A DNA stretch of 40,511 bases from Burkholderiales bacterium (GTDB lineage: Bacteria > Pseudomonadota > Gammaproteobacteria > Burkholderiales > Burkholderiaceae_C). The translations under genes were made by a program, and so were the position numbers. Under the pieces are notes generated by a model, which did not search any database, was not told the DNA's origin, and was given only the letters and a program-made list of their open reading frames with translations. The stretch is from positions 1 to 40,511 of the forward strand of contig JANYCG010000061.1 of assembly GCA_025360385.1 (NCBI GenBank), in the 5' to 3' direction. This document shows, one piece after another, positions 1-8,028 of the stretch (position 1 is its first letter; every line of letters starts with the position of its first letter).

Positions 1-260
1 GACATGCCCAGGAAGAATTCGCGGGCCAGCGTGTGCGACTGCCCTTGCCCAAGCTTGCGCAGGTGCATGCCGCCGACCTCGGTTTTCCAGGCCAAGGCCC
101 AGTCCTCCGAACCTGCCAGGACGCGCAGCGGCTCGGCGACCTGCGCCAGGTGCGGGCGCTGGTCGGCGCTGGTGCGGATGTTGTGGCCGACGCTTTTTTG
201 GAGCGTCGCCCATGACTTTATTTTCTCGGTGCGGCAGATCGCAAAGGGTTGCATGGCCAT
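1..260 (-). CDS. MobV/Mob_Pre-like plasmid relaxase, N-terminal part (cut by window edge)
   Basis: Reading the minus strand from an ATG at 260, the frame stays open for 86 codons and runs off the window. The protein begins MAMQPFAICRTEKIKSWATL and continues with QKSVGHNIRTSADQ. The pattern of a short strand, an R..KIK motif and then an HN.R motif is what I know from the N-terminus of Mob_Pre (MobV) relaxases, which nick plasmid oriT and start conjugative mobilisation. A GGAG sequence lies five bases before the ATG, which favours this start over the second ATG at 254. No catalytic-domain residues beyond the HN.R motif are visible because the gene is truncated by the window. The family call is from memory of the motif, so it is moderately sure; it could be a degenerate remnant. 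Its neighbours to the right are chromosomal genes, so it may mark the edge of an integrated mobile element. Confidence 0.55.
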   Translation of the reverse strand, partial: MAMQPFAICRTEKIKSWATLQKSVGHNIRTSADQRPHLAQVAEPLRVLAGSEDWALAWKTEVGGMHLRKLGQGQSHTLAREFFLGM

Positions 261-340
261 GGACTCTCCGGCTCTTGTGTTTGAGCGCGGATCGGCGCGC
301 GATGCCGCCCGAGATTCGGCAGGCTGCTGCCTGCCCGCTA

Positions 341-579
341 GCCCCTCGGGGGGCGTCCAGCGGAAGGGGGAGGGGGGTCCGGGGGGCGCAGCCCTCTGGC
401 GAACACAGACACTTGCGCAGCAAGTGTCGGAGTGAGTCCCTTTTGACTTCCTGTATCAGCCTCTCGCGCGAGGCTTCAAAAGCGAAGCCCGCTCGTCCGT
501 GGCCTTGGGTGGTTTTTGGCTTTTTCGTCAGGCCCCGCGAGGCCTGACGGCAGCGCCAAACCCGGAGGTTTGGCGCTGC
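341..579. repeat. Cluster of perfect inverted repeats (hairpins) upstream of the relaxase
   Basis: In 240 bases there are six stem-loops: 341-354 (GCCCC/GGGGC), 408-428 (GACACTTGC/GCAAGTGTC with a three-base loop), 458-475 (AGCCTC/GAGGCT), 472-489 (GGCTTC/GAAGCC), 526-549 (CGTCAGGCC/GGCCTGACG) and 550-579 (13-base arms around a CGGA loop). The whole stretch 261-969 holds no convincing gene; the open frames in it have a composition unlike proteins. Hairpins next to a relaxase gene could form an oriT, but I cannot recognise a known nic sequence. They could also be independent chromosomal repeats. A weaker hairpin (GATGG/CCATC) lies at about 822-840. Confidence 0.7.
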
Positions 580-865
580 GGCTCCTTGGGTTTTTGGGCT
601 TTGGGCCAAGGTCGCGAAGCGATGTCCTCGGCCAGGCTGTCAATGCTTGGGCCGGACGCTGAAAAGCCGATGTTTGAGTCGAAAAATCGGGATGGGGCGG
701 TCTGGGCTAAGATGGCGGGCGGATGTCATCCACTTGGGTCATCCACCTTTCCCCCGGTTTTCAACCTGCTGGAATGGGCGAGAGTGAGGATTGGCGCGGG
801 TTCTGAGAGGTTTGGAGGTGTGATGGAGTCGATCCCCATCAGCCACCCCAAGGCATGAAACAATG

Positions 866-896
866 GCCCGCTGTTCTATGGACTGCGGGCTTTTTT
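866..896 (+). terminator. Rho-independent terminator
   Basis: GCCCGC (866-871) pairs with GCGGGC (885-890), the intervening bases add a short imperfect inner stem, and six T residues follow directly. It points rightwards. No convincing coding gene lies upstream, so it may end an unrecognised transcript from the 600-860 region, or shield the gene at 970 from read-through. Confidence 0.7.
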
Positions 897-969
897 ATGT
901 CTGAATGCAAAAGCCTGCCCTGGCAATGTCAAAGTAGAATCCAAAAAACCACTACGGGTATTTCACGCA

Positions 970-1161
970 ATGATCGATAGATGGGGTCGTGAGTTGGCTG
1001 TCATCCTGCTGCTGGCGCTCATTTTCGTAGTCCCATTTCTACTTGTGTTGCTATGGAAATTCAGAAAACGCCAGCTTGAACACCGTGCCGCAATGGCATT
1101 GAAACAGGGCAACAAAATCTACACTGAATGGCGCAAAAATTCAGGTTCGCAAGGCAAGTAG
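970..1161 (+). CDS. Small single-span membrane protein, unknown function
   Basis: A 63-residue protein with a hydrophobic segment at about residues 9-30 (LAVILLLALIFVVPFLLVLL) followed by a strongly basic stretch (KFRKRQLEHR), so the C-terminus should face the cytoplasm. The rest is polar and lysine/glutamine-rich. There is no clear Shine-Dalgarno sequence before the ATG. It ends 22 bases short of the stop codon of the convergent TRAP permease gene. I do not recognise the family. The clear membrane topology and the terminator just upstream make a real gene more likely than not, but a chance frame cannot be excluded. Confidence 0.5.
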   Translation: MIDRWGRELAVILLLALIFVVPFLLVLLWKFRKRQLEHRAAMALKQGNKIYTEWRKNSGSQGK

Positions 1162-1183
1162 TCTGGCTGCCCGAACCCGGCGT

Positions 1184-3385
1184 TCAGCCTGGCACCCTGG
1201 GCGACCTACGCAAGCGCGTCGCGCGCACATGGCGCAGCACCATGGGGATGGCCATGGTTGCACCAATCAGCGTCGGTATGAGTCCGGGTGCTATTAATAG
1301 TATTGCGGCACAAAAACACAAGTATTGCTCCCAGCGCCGCATTTCGACCAAAAAATACTTCGACAAGGCGGCAGCCAGCAGCGTGATGCCAAGAATGCAG
1401 CCGACGAAGGTGATGCCAAAATCGTACCAAGTGAAGCCTTTTGCCACGAGCAGCAATGACGGCGAAAACACGAATACAAATGGCACCAGCGCCTTGGCCA
1501 TGCCCAGCCTGAACGCCGTGTTGCCGGTCTTGAACGGATCGCTGCCGGCCATGCCGGCCGCAGCATAAGCCGCCAGCGCCACCGGCGGCGTGATGTCGGC
1601 CAAAACGCCGTAATAAAACACGAAAAAATGCGCCACCAAGGGCTCCACACCCAGTTGCACCAAGGTGGGCGCTGCGACCGTGACCATGATGATGTAGTTG
1701 GCCGTGGTCGGAATGCCGCAGCCCATCAAAATACACACGGCACCAGTCATCACCAGGGCACAGAGCAAAGTCAACGCCTGAGGTGTCGCCATCGCTGCAG
1801 GAATGACGGCCGACAGGACGGATGCCATGCTTTGGGCTGCGCCAGTGATGATAAAACTGATCTTGAAGCCGACGCCGGTCAACGTCACCACCCCGATCAC
1901 AATGCCAACCGTGGCCGCTGCTGCACCGACCGCCAGGGCGTATTTGGCGCCCGTTTCAAATGCTTCAAGCAAGGCCGCATTGTCCAGGCGTCCCTGGATG
2001 CGGGCAAACTTTTGCGCGGCCAGGGTGCCAGCGATTGCCAAGGCAAACATCGCCAGTTTGGCCGTGAGGTTGGCATTGCCGTAGTCGCCAAAGGCGATGC
2101 CCAACAAAAAGGCGTGCAAGCCTACAAGCATGATCCAGTTTTTGGCGGTGTTGCCCCTGGTCGCGGTGGAGAGCCCCACAATGGCGCAGGAACTGATGCC
2201 GACAAACGCAGCCAGGTAAGGCGTGCGGCCCGACACCAGAATGCTGATCAGCAGAACCAGAGGAATCAGGGTGGGCCAGCGCATTTGGAATGATGCCTTG
2301 AGCTTGGGCATCTCTGCCTCGGTCAAGCCGCGAAGGCCGTACCGTTTGGCTTCGAAATGGACCTGCATGAACACACCAAAAAAATGCATGAATGCGGGTA
2401 CCACGGCTGCCGCGATGATGGTTTGGTAGGGCAGGTTCAAAAATTCAATCATCAAGAAAGCAGCCGCACCCAAGACGGGCGGCGTGATCTGCCCGCCAGT
2501 CGACGACGCTGCCTCCACCGCTGCTGCAAAGTGCCGTTGGTAACCGACGCGGATCATGGCGGGAATCGTGAGCGACCCGACCGTGACGGCGTTGGCAACC
2601 GACGAGCCGCTGAGCATGCCAAACAGGGCTGAGCCGAACACACTGACTTTGGCCGGCCCGCCGGCATAACGCCCCGCCACGGTGGCCGCAATGTCCAGAA
2701 AAAGCTGCCCCAATCCGACCCGCGTGGCCAGTACGCCAAACAACACGAAATGAAAAACGTAAGTGGCCACCACGCCCACCGCCACGCCATAAATGCCCTG
2801 GCTGGTGAGGTACTGGTGGTTGATCATCTGGCTCCAGCTGGCGCCCGCGTGTTGCAGTAGGCCAGGGAAGATGGGACCCGCCAGCGCATAGGCCGTAAAA
2901 CCCAGCGCAATGATGGGCAAGGGCCAGCCCATTGAGCGCCGGGTGGCTTCCAGCAGCGTGAAAAACAGCAGCGTCCCAAAGGCCACGTCGGTCGTGCTGG
3001 GGTTGCCGATGCGAAAGGCCAGGCCGTCAAATACGTAGGGGATGTAGAGCACGCTGGCGGCGCAGCAAAGGCCCACCAGCCAGTCGGTCAACGGCACGCC
3101 ACCAGGGTTTTGCCAGGTGTTTTTGGGCCTTTCAAGCCCGGCTTTTTTGCTGGCTGCAAACACCAGAAAAATCAGGCTCAGAACAAACGCCATGTGGATG
3201 CCGCGATGGGTTGTCTCTTGCAACAAGCCAAAGCCGGCCGTGTAGTAGTGAAAACACGACAGGGTGACCAGCAGCCATTTCACGATATGCGAGGCCGGCG
3301 CTACGGTCGGCCGAAAGCGCATCTCCGGATCGAATTTTTCTTCCAGGGCTTGCAGCTTTTTGTCGTCGGGCAGGGCAGTCGTCAT
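1184..3385 (-). CDS. TRAP transporter permease, fused 4TM-12TM (TAXI type)
   Basis: A 733-residue integral membrane protein. The first roughly 150 residues form the small (DctQ-like) membrane part and the remainder the large DctM-like part, which in the TAXI branch of TRAP transporters are typically fused. DctM-type glycine-rich segments are visible, for example FGMLSGSSVANAVTVGS near residue 260 and GCGIPTTANYIIMVTVAAP near residue 555. It uses an ion gradient to import an organic acid or amino-acid-like substrate delivered by the periplasmic receptor encoded just upstream at 3492-4454 (same strand, 106-base gap). Substrate is not deducible. No good Shine-Dalgarno sequence precedes the ATG at 3385. 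A 17-base TA-rich repeat shared with moeA lies inside the C-terminal coding part (1290-1306). Confidence 0.93.
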   Translation of the reverse strand: MTTALPDDKKLQALEEKFDPEMRFRPTVAPASHIVKWLLVTLSCFHYYTAGFGLLQETTHRGIHMAFVLSLIFLVFAASKKAGLERPKNTWQNPGGVPLTDWLVGLCCAASVLYIPYVFDGLAFRIGNPSTTDVAFGTLLFFTLLEATRRSMGWPLPIIALGFTAYALAGPIFPGLLQHAGASWSQMINHQYLTSQGIYGVAVGVVATYVFHFVLFGVLATRVGLGQLFLDIAATVAGRYAGGPAKVSVFGSALFGMLSGSSVANAVTVGSLTIPAMIRVGYQRHFAAAVEAASSTGGQITPPVLGAAAFLMIEFLNLPYQTIIAAAVVPAFMHFFGVFMQVHFEAKRYGLRGLTEAEMPKLKASFQMRWPTLIPLVLLISILVSGRTPYLAAFVGISSCAIVGLSTATRGNTAKNWIMLVGLHAFLLGIAFGDYGNANLTAKLAMFALAIAGTLAAQKFARIQGRLDNAALLEAFETGAKYALAVGAAAATVGIVIGVVTLTGVGFKISFIITGAAQSMASVLSAVIPAAMATPQALTLLCALVMTGAVCILMGCGIPTTANYIIMVTVAAPTLVQLGVEPLVAHFFVFYYGVLADITPPVALAAYAAAGMAGSDPFKTGNTAFRLGMAKALVPFVFVFSPSLLLVAKGFTWYDFGITFVGCILGITLLAAALSKYFLVEMRRWEQYLCFCAAILLIAPGLIPTLIGATMAIPMVLRHVRATRLRRSPRVPG
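1290..1306. repeat. GCTAT-type short repeat inside the TRAP permease gene
   Basis: GCTATTAATAGTATTGC. It matches 14 of 17 bases of the copy in moeA at 18777-18793. It contributes codons for a hydrophobic AAILLIA segment without breaking the frame. Confidence 0.5.
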
Positions 3386-3491
3386 GGCAGGCCGGTTTGC
3401 ATGTCAGGGGGGCGAACAGAAAAATAAAGGGGCAGCCAAAGCCATCCGGCACAACTTGTCAGTGGTGAGGCGCTGCAACTTTGGGGACGGC

Positions 3492-4454
3492 TTACTTCAG
3501 CACACCCGCTTCTTTGTAAAACCGCTCTGCGCCGGGGTGAAACGGAATGCCCGCACCCATCACCGCGTTTTTCAAGGTGATCAGTTTTCCTTTGGCGTGG
3601 CCCGCTGCCAGCGTCTTTTGCGTCGTATCGCTGTAGAGCGCTTTGGTGATTTGATAAACCGTTTCGGCGTCAACCTTGGCGCTGGTCACCCATTGGGCAC
3701 CGACCGAAAGCGTGTTGACGCCCGCCACATCTTTGTACGTGGCGGCTGGCACGGCGTCGTTGGCGAAAAACGGGCTGGCCATGCGCAGGCCTTCCGCCTG
3801 GGGGCCGTCGATGGGCAACAGCTCAATGCCGCCGCCGCTGGAGGCGAGTTCGGAAATGGCGCCGGCCGGCGCGCCGCCGACAAAGAAAAATGCGTCCAGT
3901 GCGCCGTCTTTCATTTTGTCGCCGGCCTGGTTGGGTTTGATGTATTCGGGCTTGATGTCGGCCTCTTTGATGCCGTAGGCCGCCAGGATCAGGCGGGCGT
4001 TGACCAAGGTGCCAGAACCGGGTTCATCCAGCGCCACCCGTTTGCCCTTGAGGTCGGCCACGCTCCTGATGCCAGAACCTTTTTTGACCACGATGTGCAC
4101 AGTCTCCGGGTACAAGTTGGCAATCAGGCGCAGCTCAGGGATGTTGGTTTTGCCTTCAAAAATGCCGGTGCCTTTTTGCGCCCAGGTGGCCACGTCGGAC
4201 TGGCTGAAGCCGGATTCGAGCGAACCGCCTGCCACCGCGTTCACGTTGGCCAGCGACCCATTGGACGCCTGCGCGGTCGCCACAATCTTGCCAGGCACAG
4301 AGACCGCATTGGCGATCATGCCGCCAATTGGGTAATACGTGCCGGCCGTGCCGCCGGTTCCGATGCGGAAAAATTGCTGGGCGCTGGCAGGGCCAGTCAA
4401 AACACAGGCCGCCAGAGCGGCGGCGGCAATGGCGATGGAAAATTTGGGCTTCAT
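3492..4454 (-). CDS. TAXI family TRAP transporter solute-binding receptor
   Basis: A 320-residue periplasmic binding protein. The N-terminus is a signal peptide (KPKFSIAIAAAALAACVLTG, cleavage expected after PASAQ). The mature part opens with FFRIGTGGTAGTYYPIGG, the characteristic start of the TAXI (TRAP-associated extracytoplasmic immunogenic) receptor family. It should capture the substrate for the fused TRAP permease that follows on the same strand. AGGAG stands seven bases before the ATG, so the start is well supported. TAXI receptors bind various organic acids or glutamate-like compounds; I cannot tell which from the sequence. Length is normal for the family. Confidence 0.93.
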   Translation of the reverse strand: MKPKFSIAIAAAALAACVLTGPASAQQFFRIGTGGTAGTYYPIGGMIANAVSVPGKIVATAQASNGSLANVNAVAGGSLESGFSQSDVATWAQKGTGIFEGKTNIPELRLIANLYPETVHIVVKKGSGIRSVADLKGKRVALDEPGSGTLVNARLILAAYGIKEADIKPEYIKPNQAGDKMKDGALDAFFFVGGAPAGAISELASSGGGIELLPIDGPQAEGLRMASPFFANDAVPAATYKDVAGVNTLSVGAQWVTSAKVDAETVYQITKALYSDTTQKTLAAGHAKGKLITLKNAVMGAGIPFHPGAERFYKEAGVLK

Positions 4455-4572
4455 GGCGAACTCCTGTTTAGAAGGGCAATGATAGGGTGCAACGGCAGCG
4501 CAAGGCCTAGTGAAAGCCCCTAAAGCCCCCTGACACCTCTGACGGCACCATGCCGCATCTGAACCCCTGTTT

Positions 4573-5073
4573 TTAGCCCCGGCGGTCGATGGAGGCGCTC
4601 CAGCGCGGCCCCCAATCGGTGTTGTCCAAAGGTTGGCGCCGACTTTGGCTCTGACCGCTTTGTTCCAGCAGGCTCATCTGGCGACGGTCGCGTTTGGTCG
4701 GGCGGCCCTGCAGCAGGCTCAAGGCCGGTTCGGGTGACAGTCGGCGGGCCAGTGTTGCGGCCTCTCGCTGTGAGATCGATTCAGGGGTTTCGCAAAACAG
4801 CAAAGCCGCTGCCTGCGCATTGCCGCGTTTGTCGCTGATCTGCAAAACCGTCACGGTGCGGGTTTGGGGCCCGAGGCGCAGTTGCACGTTGTCGGCTACT
4901 TTCAGCTCTCGCGCGGGTTTGACGCTTGCGCCATTCACCCAGACCCGCCCCAAGTCAATCGCTTCACAGGCCAGGCTACGGGTTTTGTAAAAACGCGCGG
5001 CCCACAACCACTTGTCGATGCGAAGGCGATCCATGGGCACCATGGCGGCTTGCACAAAGCGGGGGGCTGTCAT
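4573..5073 (-). CDS. hslR: S4-domain RNA-binding protein, Hsp15 (ribosome-associated heat shock protein)
   Basis: A 166-residue basic protein (from the ATG at 5073) with an S4 RNA-binding domain at the start: DRLRIDKWLWAARFYKTRSL, then GRVWVNG and VADNVQLRLG. This is the Hsp15 signature; the E. coli protein binds free 50S subunits carrying nascent chains and helps rescue stalled ribosomes. The C-terminal third, with GRPTKRDRRQM and a basic glutamine/arginine-rich tail, is also typical. The start is uncertain: a TTG at 5091, ATG at 5073 and ATG at 5043 or 5034 are all in frame, and the conserved domain begins only after the last of these. It is a monocistronic gene on the minus strand with the TAXI receptor gene downstream. 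Confidence 0.9.
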   Translation of the reverse strand: MTAPRFVQAAMVPMDRLRIDKWLWAARFYKTRSLACEAIDLGRVWVNGASVKPARELKVADNVQLRLGPQTRTVTVLQISDKRGNAQAAALLFCETPESISQREAATLARRLSPEPALSLLQGRPTKRDRRQMSLLEQSGQSQSRRQPLDNTDWGPRWSASIDRRG

Positions 5074-5243
5074 GCGGGCGAGTTTAGCCAAAATTTCGGC
5101 GTCCTTGCAATAGGTTTAATAATTTAGTGCCAAAGTTCCCGTGCTTTATGGATAGCATGTTACATAAAATATAGCATTCAAATAGATTCATGCAAAAACC
5201 AGGCTCAGCAAATAAGCGCGCCAACCAAGCCCCAAAAGGCTGA

Positions 5244-5259
5244 GGCGTCGCGCGACGCC
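5244..5259. repeat. 16-base perfect GC palindrome in intergenic DNA
   Basis: GGCGTCGCGCGACGCC is its own reverse complement. It lies in the 270-base gap between the divergent hslR and the membrane Mrr-like gene. It could be an operator half-site pair or a chance GC palindrome; nothing decides between these. Confidence 0.4.
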
Positions 5260-5346
5260 GGCGCGCGGCAAGCCAGTACACTGCGCACTCCGAGCTGGTT
5301 TCAGCCGCACCCAGCGCCATTCCTGCCCCTTGAAAGATGCCTGTCG

Positions 5347-5916
5347 ATGAAATTCAAAATGTCGGACAAATCGGTGTTTGCGCTGCTGCTGCGTTCGCCG
5401 TGGTGGATCAGCATGGCCCTGGTGGTGGCCATTGCGGCCGCCGCCAAAGTGCTGTTGCCAGAGTCTTACGTGGCGGTTGGCGTGACGGGCGGTTTTCCGT
5501 TTTTGGTGATCGGCATCATCGCCGCGTGGAAGCAGATCAAGGCCCCCAATCCAGAGCGTATGAACCAGACCTTGCAAGCGGCAGGCGTGATGAATTGGCG
5601 GGATTTTTCGAGTGCGCTGGAGCGGGGTTACCAGGGTCAGGGCTTTGTCGTGACACGCCTGCCCAGTGGCCCGGCTGACCTGAGGTTAGAAAAATCAGGT
5701 CGCACCACCCTGGTCAGCGGCAAACGCTGGAAAGCCGGCAGCCATGGCGTTCAGGCGCTGCGTGAACTGGCCGCTTTGCGGGAGGCGCAAGACGCCTCTT
5801 TTTGCAGCTACGTTAGCCTCGGCGCACTGACCAGCCAGGCCGAAAAATTCGCCAAAGACAATGCCGTGGCTTTGGTGAATGGCACGGCGCTGGCGCAGCT
5901 CATTTCACCGGGTTGA
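5347..5916 (+). CDS. Membrane-anchored restriction-endonuclease-like (Mrr-like fold) protein
   Basis: A 189-residue protein. Two transmembrane segments lie at about residues 17-37 and 43-63. A soluble domain follows with the layout of the Mrr-like PD-(D/E)xK fold: FSSALERGYQGQGFVVTRL, PADLRL, TTLVSGKRWKAG and VQALREL. The family usually has GaDL...vQxKrW, with D, Q and K at the active site. Here D111 and K126 are present but the Q position is S124. It may therefore have lost or altered nuclease activity. Such small membrane-anchored Mrr-like proteins are widespread in Burkholderiales and their role is not established to my knowledge. It stands alone between hslR (divergent) and the acyl-CoA ligase gene. 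Confidence 0.8.
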   Translation: MKFKMSDKSVFALLLRSPWWISMALVVAIAAAAKVLLPESYVAVGVTGGFPFLVIGIIAAWKQIKAPNPERMNQTLQAAGVMNWRDFSSALERGYQGQGFVVTRLPSGPADLRLEKSGRTTLVSGKRWKAGSHGVQALRELAALREAQDASFCSYVSLGALTSQAEKFAKDNAVALVNGTALAQLISPG

Positions 5917-5924
5917 TCGATAAA

Positions 5925-5985
5925 AATGGCTGCAATCCCTATCAAACATGCGTTGTTAGCTATCTTAAGTGCAGCTTACAGAATT
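5925..5985. repeat. TA-rich intergenic repeat of the GCTGCAAT...AGCTAT type
   Basis: The gap before the acyl-CoA ligase holds GGCTGCAATCCCTATCAAA, then TTAGCTATCTTAAGTGCAGC, with GCTGCA/TGCAGC as outer inverted ends. It resembles, loosely, the intergenic repeats I remember from Comamonadaceae genomes and the shorter in-gene copies in this window. Confidence 0.4.
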
Positions 5986-6110
5986 TTAAACGCTGCACGC
6001 GAGAGCTTGAGATTTCGATTTTGTATATTTTGACAAACGCCATACACTGCTTGCCCCGACTGAGACAGAATTTTCACTTCACCCCTTGTGCTTGAAAAAA
6101 GAAAGAGACC

Positions 6111-7790
6111 ATGGCCCAAAATAAACTCTTGCTGGATTACGTCTATGAGCATGAAACCGCCCGCGCGAATGAGGTCTATCTGACCCAGCCCTTGGGCGGC
6201 GGGGCGGTTGCCGACTACACCTGGGCGCAGACCATGGACCAGGCCCGGCGCATGGCCACCCATTTGCAAAGCCAGGGCTTTGAGCCGGGGGCCCGCATCG
6301 GCATCTTGTCCAAAAATTGCGCCCACTTTTTCATGGCCGAGCTGGCGATCTGGATGGCTGGGTATGTCACGGTGTCCATCTTCCCGACCGAGGGGCCAGA
6401 CACCGTCAATTTTGTGCTCGAACATTCCGGCGCCAGCCTGTTGTTTGTGGGCAAGCTGGACACCTGGGCCAAGCAGGAAGCTGGTGTGCCCGCCAAGCTT
6501 GCGCGCATCGCCTTTCCGCTCGCACCCAAAACCACGTATGACACTTGGGATGCCATCGTCGGGCGCACCCAGCCCATCGCCGGCAAACCGCAACGCGCCG
6601 GCACTGATCTGGCGCTGCTGATTTACACCTCGGGCTCCACGGGCCAGCCCAAAGGCGTGATGCACAGTTTTGAGCGTATTTCAGCGGTGGCGGAAGGCCA
6701 TTCGGCTGGCATGGCCAAAACCCTTGGCAAAGGGCGTGCCAACCGGGCGCTGTCTTACTTGCCGCTGGCGCATTGTTTTGAGCGTGCCTGCATTGAGTGC
6801 CTCTCGTTTGTCGATGGCAATTTGCACGTGTTTTTTGCCGACACGCTGGACACTTTTGTGGCCGACATGAACCGGGCGCGCCCGACGATTTTCATTTCTG
6901 TGCCGCGCCTGTGGCTGAAGTTTCAGCAAGGGGTCAACGCCAAGATGCCGCAGGCCAAATTGAACCGGCTTTTAAGCATCCCTATCCTCGGGAAAATAGT
7001 CGCCAAAAAAATACTCACGGGTTTGGGCCTGAACGAAGTCGCGCTGGCGGGCAGTGGCTCGGCGCCCCTGCCACCGGACCTCGTCACCTGGTATCGCAGA
7101 CTCGGGCTGAACCTGGTCGAGGGTTACGGCATGACGGAGGACTTTGCCTATTCGCACACGATGACGCAGAGCGCCAACACGGCCGGCACGGTGGGCCTGC
7201 CCTATGACGGCGTGCAGGTGCGCATCAGTGACGAGGGCGAGATCCAGATCAAGTCGCCAGGCCAATTGGTGGGTTATTACAAACGCCCCGACCTGGACGC
7301 CGAGGTGTTCACTGAAGACGGGTACTTTCGCACCGGCGACCAGGGGATTCGCCTGCCCGACGGGCAACTCAAAATCACCGGCCGGCTCAAGGAGCTGTTC
7401 AAGACCGCCAAAGGCAAATACGTGGCGCCGGCGCCGATCGAGAACAAGCTCAACGCACATCCCATGATCGAGTCCAGCATGGTTTCGGGCGTGGGCCAGT
7501 CGGCGTCTTATGCGCTGGTGGTGCTGGCCGAAGGCGTTCGCCCCCAACTCGCCGACCCGGCGGTGAAAGCCGATGTCGCCTTGCAAATGGCCGCGCTTTT
7601 GAAAGAAACCAACAAAGGGCTGGCGGATTACGAGCAGATGAAGATGGTCGTCATCGCCCGCGAGCCCTGGTCGATTGACAACGGCTGCCTGACCCCCACA
7701 ATGAAAATCAAACGCGCAAAGATCGAAGCCAATGTGGCCGCCCAGGTCGATGCCTGGTTTGAAGGCAAAGACAAGGTGTTGTGGGCTTGA
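6111..7790 (+). CDS. AMP-forming long-chain acyl-CoA synthetase/ligase
   Basis: A 559-residue enzyme of the ANL superfamily, activating a carboxylic acid with ATP and CoA. Visible motifs are the phosphate-binding loop LIYTSGSTGQPKGVMH (residues about 170-185), EGYGMTED, GYFRTGDQG and GRLKELFKTAKGKYVAP, the last carrying the C-terminal-domain hinge and a lysine-rich loop. The sequence is closest in feel to the long-chain (FadD15/Faa1-like) branch. It precedes a branched-chain-type ABC importer on the same strand, an arrangement I recall as common in Comamonadaceae; this suggests that it activates the imported acid, though the substrate (fatty, aromatic or other) cannot be read from the sequence. 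The Shine-Dalgarno is weak and purine-rich (AAAGAGA). A 238-base gap separates it from the binding-protein gene. Confidence 0.93.
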   Translation: MAQNKLLLDYVYEHETARANEVYLTQPLGGGAVADYTWAQTMDQARRMATHLQSQGFEPGARIGILSKNCAHFFMAELAIWMAGYVTVSIFPTEGPDTVNFVLEHSGASLLFVGKLDTWAKQEAGVPAKLARIAFPLAPKTTYDTWDAIVGRTQPIAGKPQRAGTDLALLIYTSGSTGQPKGVMHSFERISAVAEGHSAGMAKTLGKGRANRALSYLPLAHCFERACIECLSFVDGNLHVFFADTLDTFVADMNRARPTIFISVPRLWLKFQQGVNAKMPQAKLNRLLSIPILGKIVAKKILTGLGLNEVALAGSGSAPLPPDLVTWYRRLGLNLVEGYGMTEDFAYSHTMTQSANTAGTVGLPYDGVQVRISDEGEIQIKSPGQLVGYYKRPDLDAEVFTEDGYFRTGDQGIRLPDGQLKITGRLKELFKTAKGKYVAPAPIENKLNAHPMIESSMVSGVGQSASYALVVLAEGVRPQLADPAVKADVALQMAALLKETNKGLADYEQMKMVVIAREPWSIDNGCLTPTMKIKRAKIEANVAAQVDAWFEGKDKVLWA

Positions 7791-7864
7791 GGTTTCAGCG
7801 CTCGGTGTACCTGCAAAATGCTCCTTTTTGTGAAGCAAGCTATACAGTATTGACGGGACTTTAA

Positions 7865-7887
7865 GCCTATTTACATCGAAAATAGGC
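7865..7887. repeat. 8-bp hairpin between ligase gene and ABC binding-protein gene
   Basis: GCCTATTT (7865-7872) pairs with AAATAGGC (7880-7887) across a seven-base loop. It is not followed by a T run, so it is not a classical terminator. It could slow read-through between the two genes or protect the downstream mRNA end. Confidence 0.45.
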
Positions 7888-8028
7888 GAAGGTGTCGGCG
7901 CTTGGCTTTTTGAGGCTTCATTGCGCCTTAGTGGCAGGCGGCGCAATATAGTTGCTGCAATGAAGGCTGAGCTTCGTTTCGTCGGCAAATCTGTGAGATA
8001 TTTGGTCATCACCCATCGAAAGTCGCTC

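Noticed and set aside
4-547. Several plus-strand open frames in the first 550 bases
   Set aside because: They lie antisense to the relaxase start or over the hairpin cluster, have low-complexity or cysteine/arginine-rich composition and show no ribosome-binding sites or family motifs.
810-850. A tRNA 3' end as attachment site (CAGCCACCCCA preceded by a T-arm-like GATGG...CCATC)
   Set aside because: The loop has nine bases and lacks the TTCRA motif, and no acceptor, D-arm or anticodon arm can be folded upstream.
499-858. A 119-codon plus-strand open frame ending before the terminator
   Set aside because: It spans the large hairpins, has no recognisable domain and no credible start; the composition looks like chance coding of GC-rich intergenic DNA.
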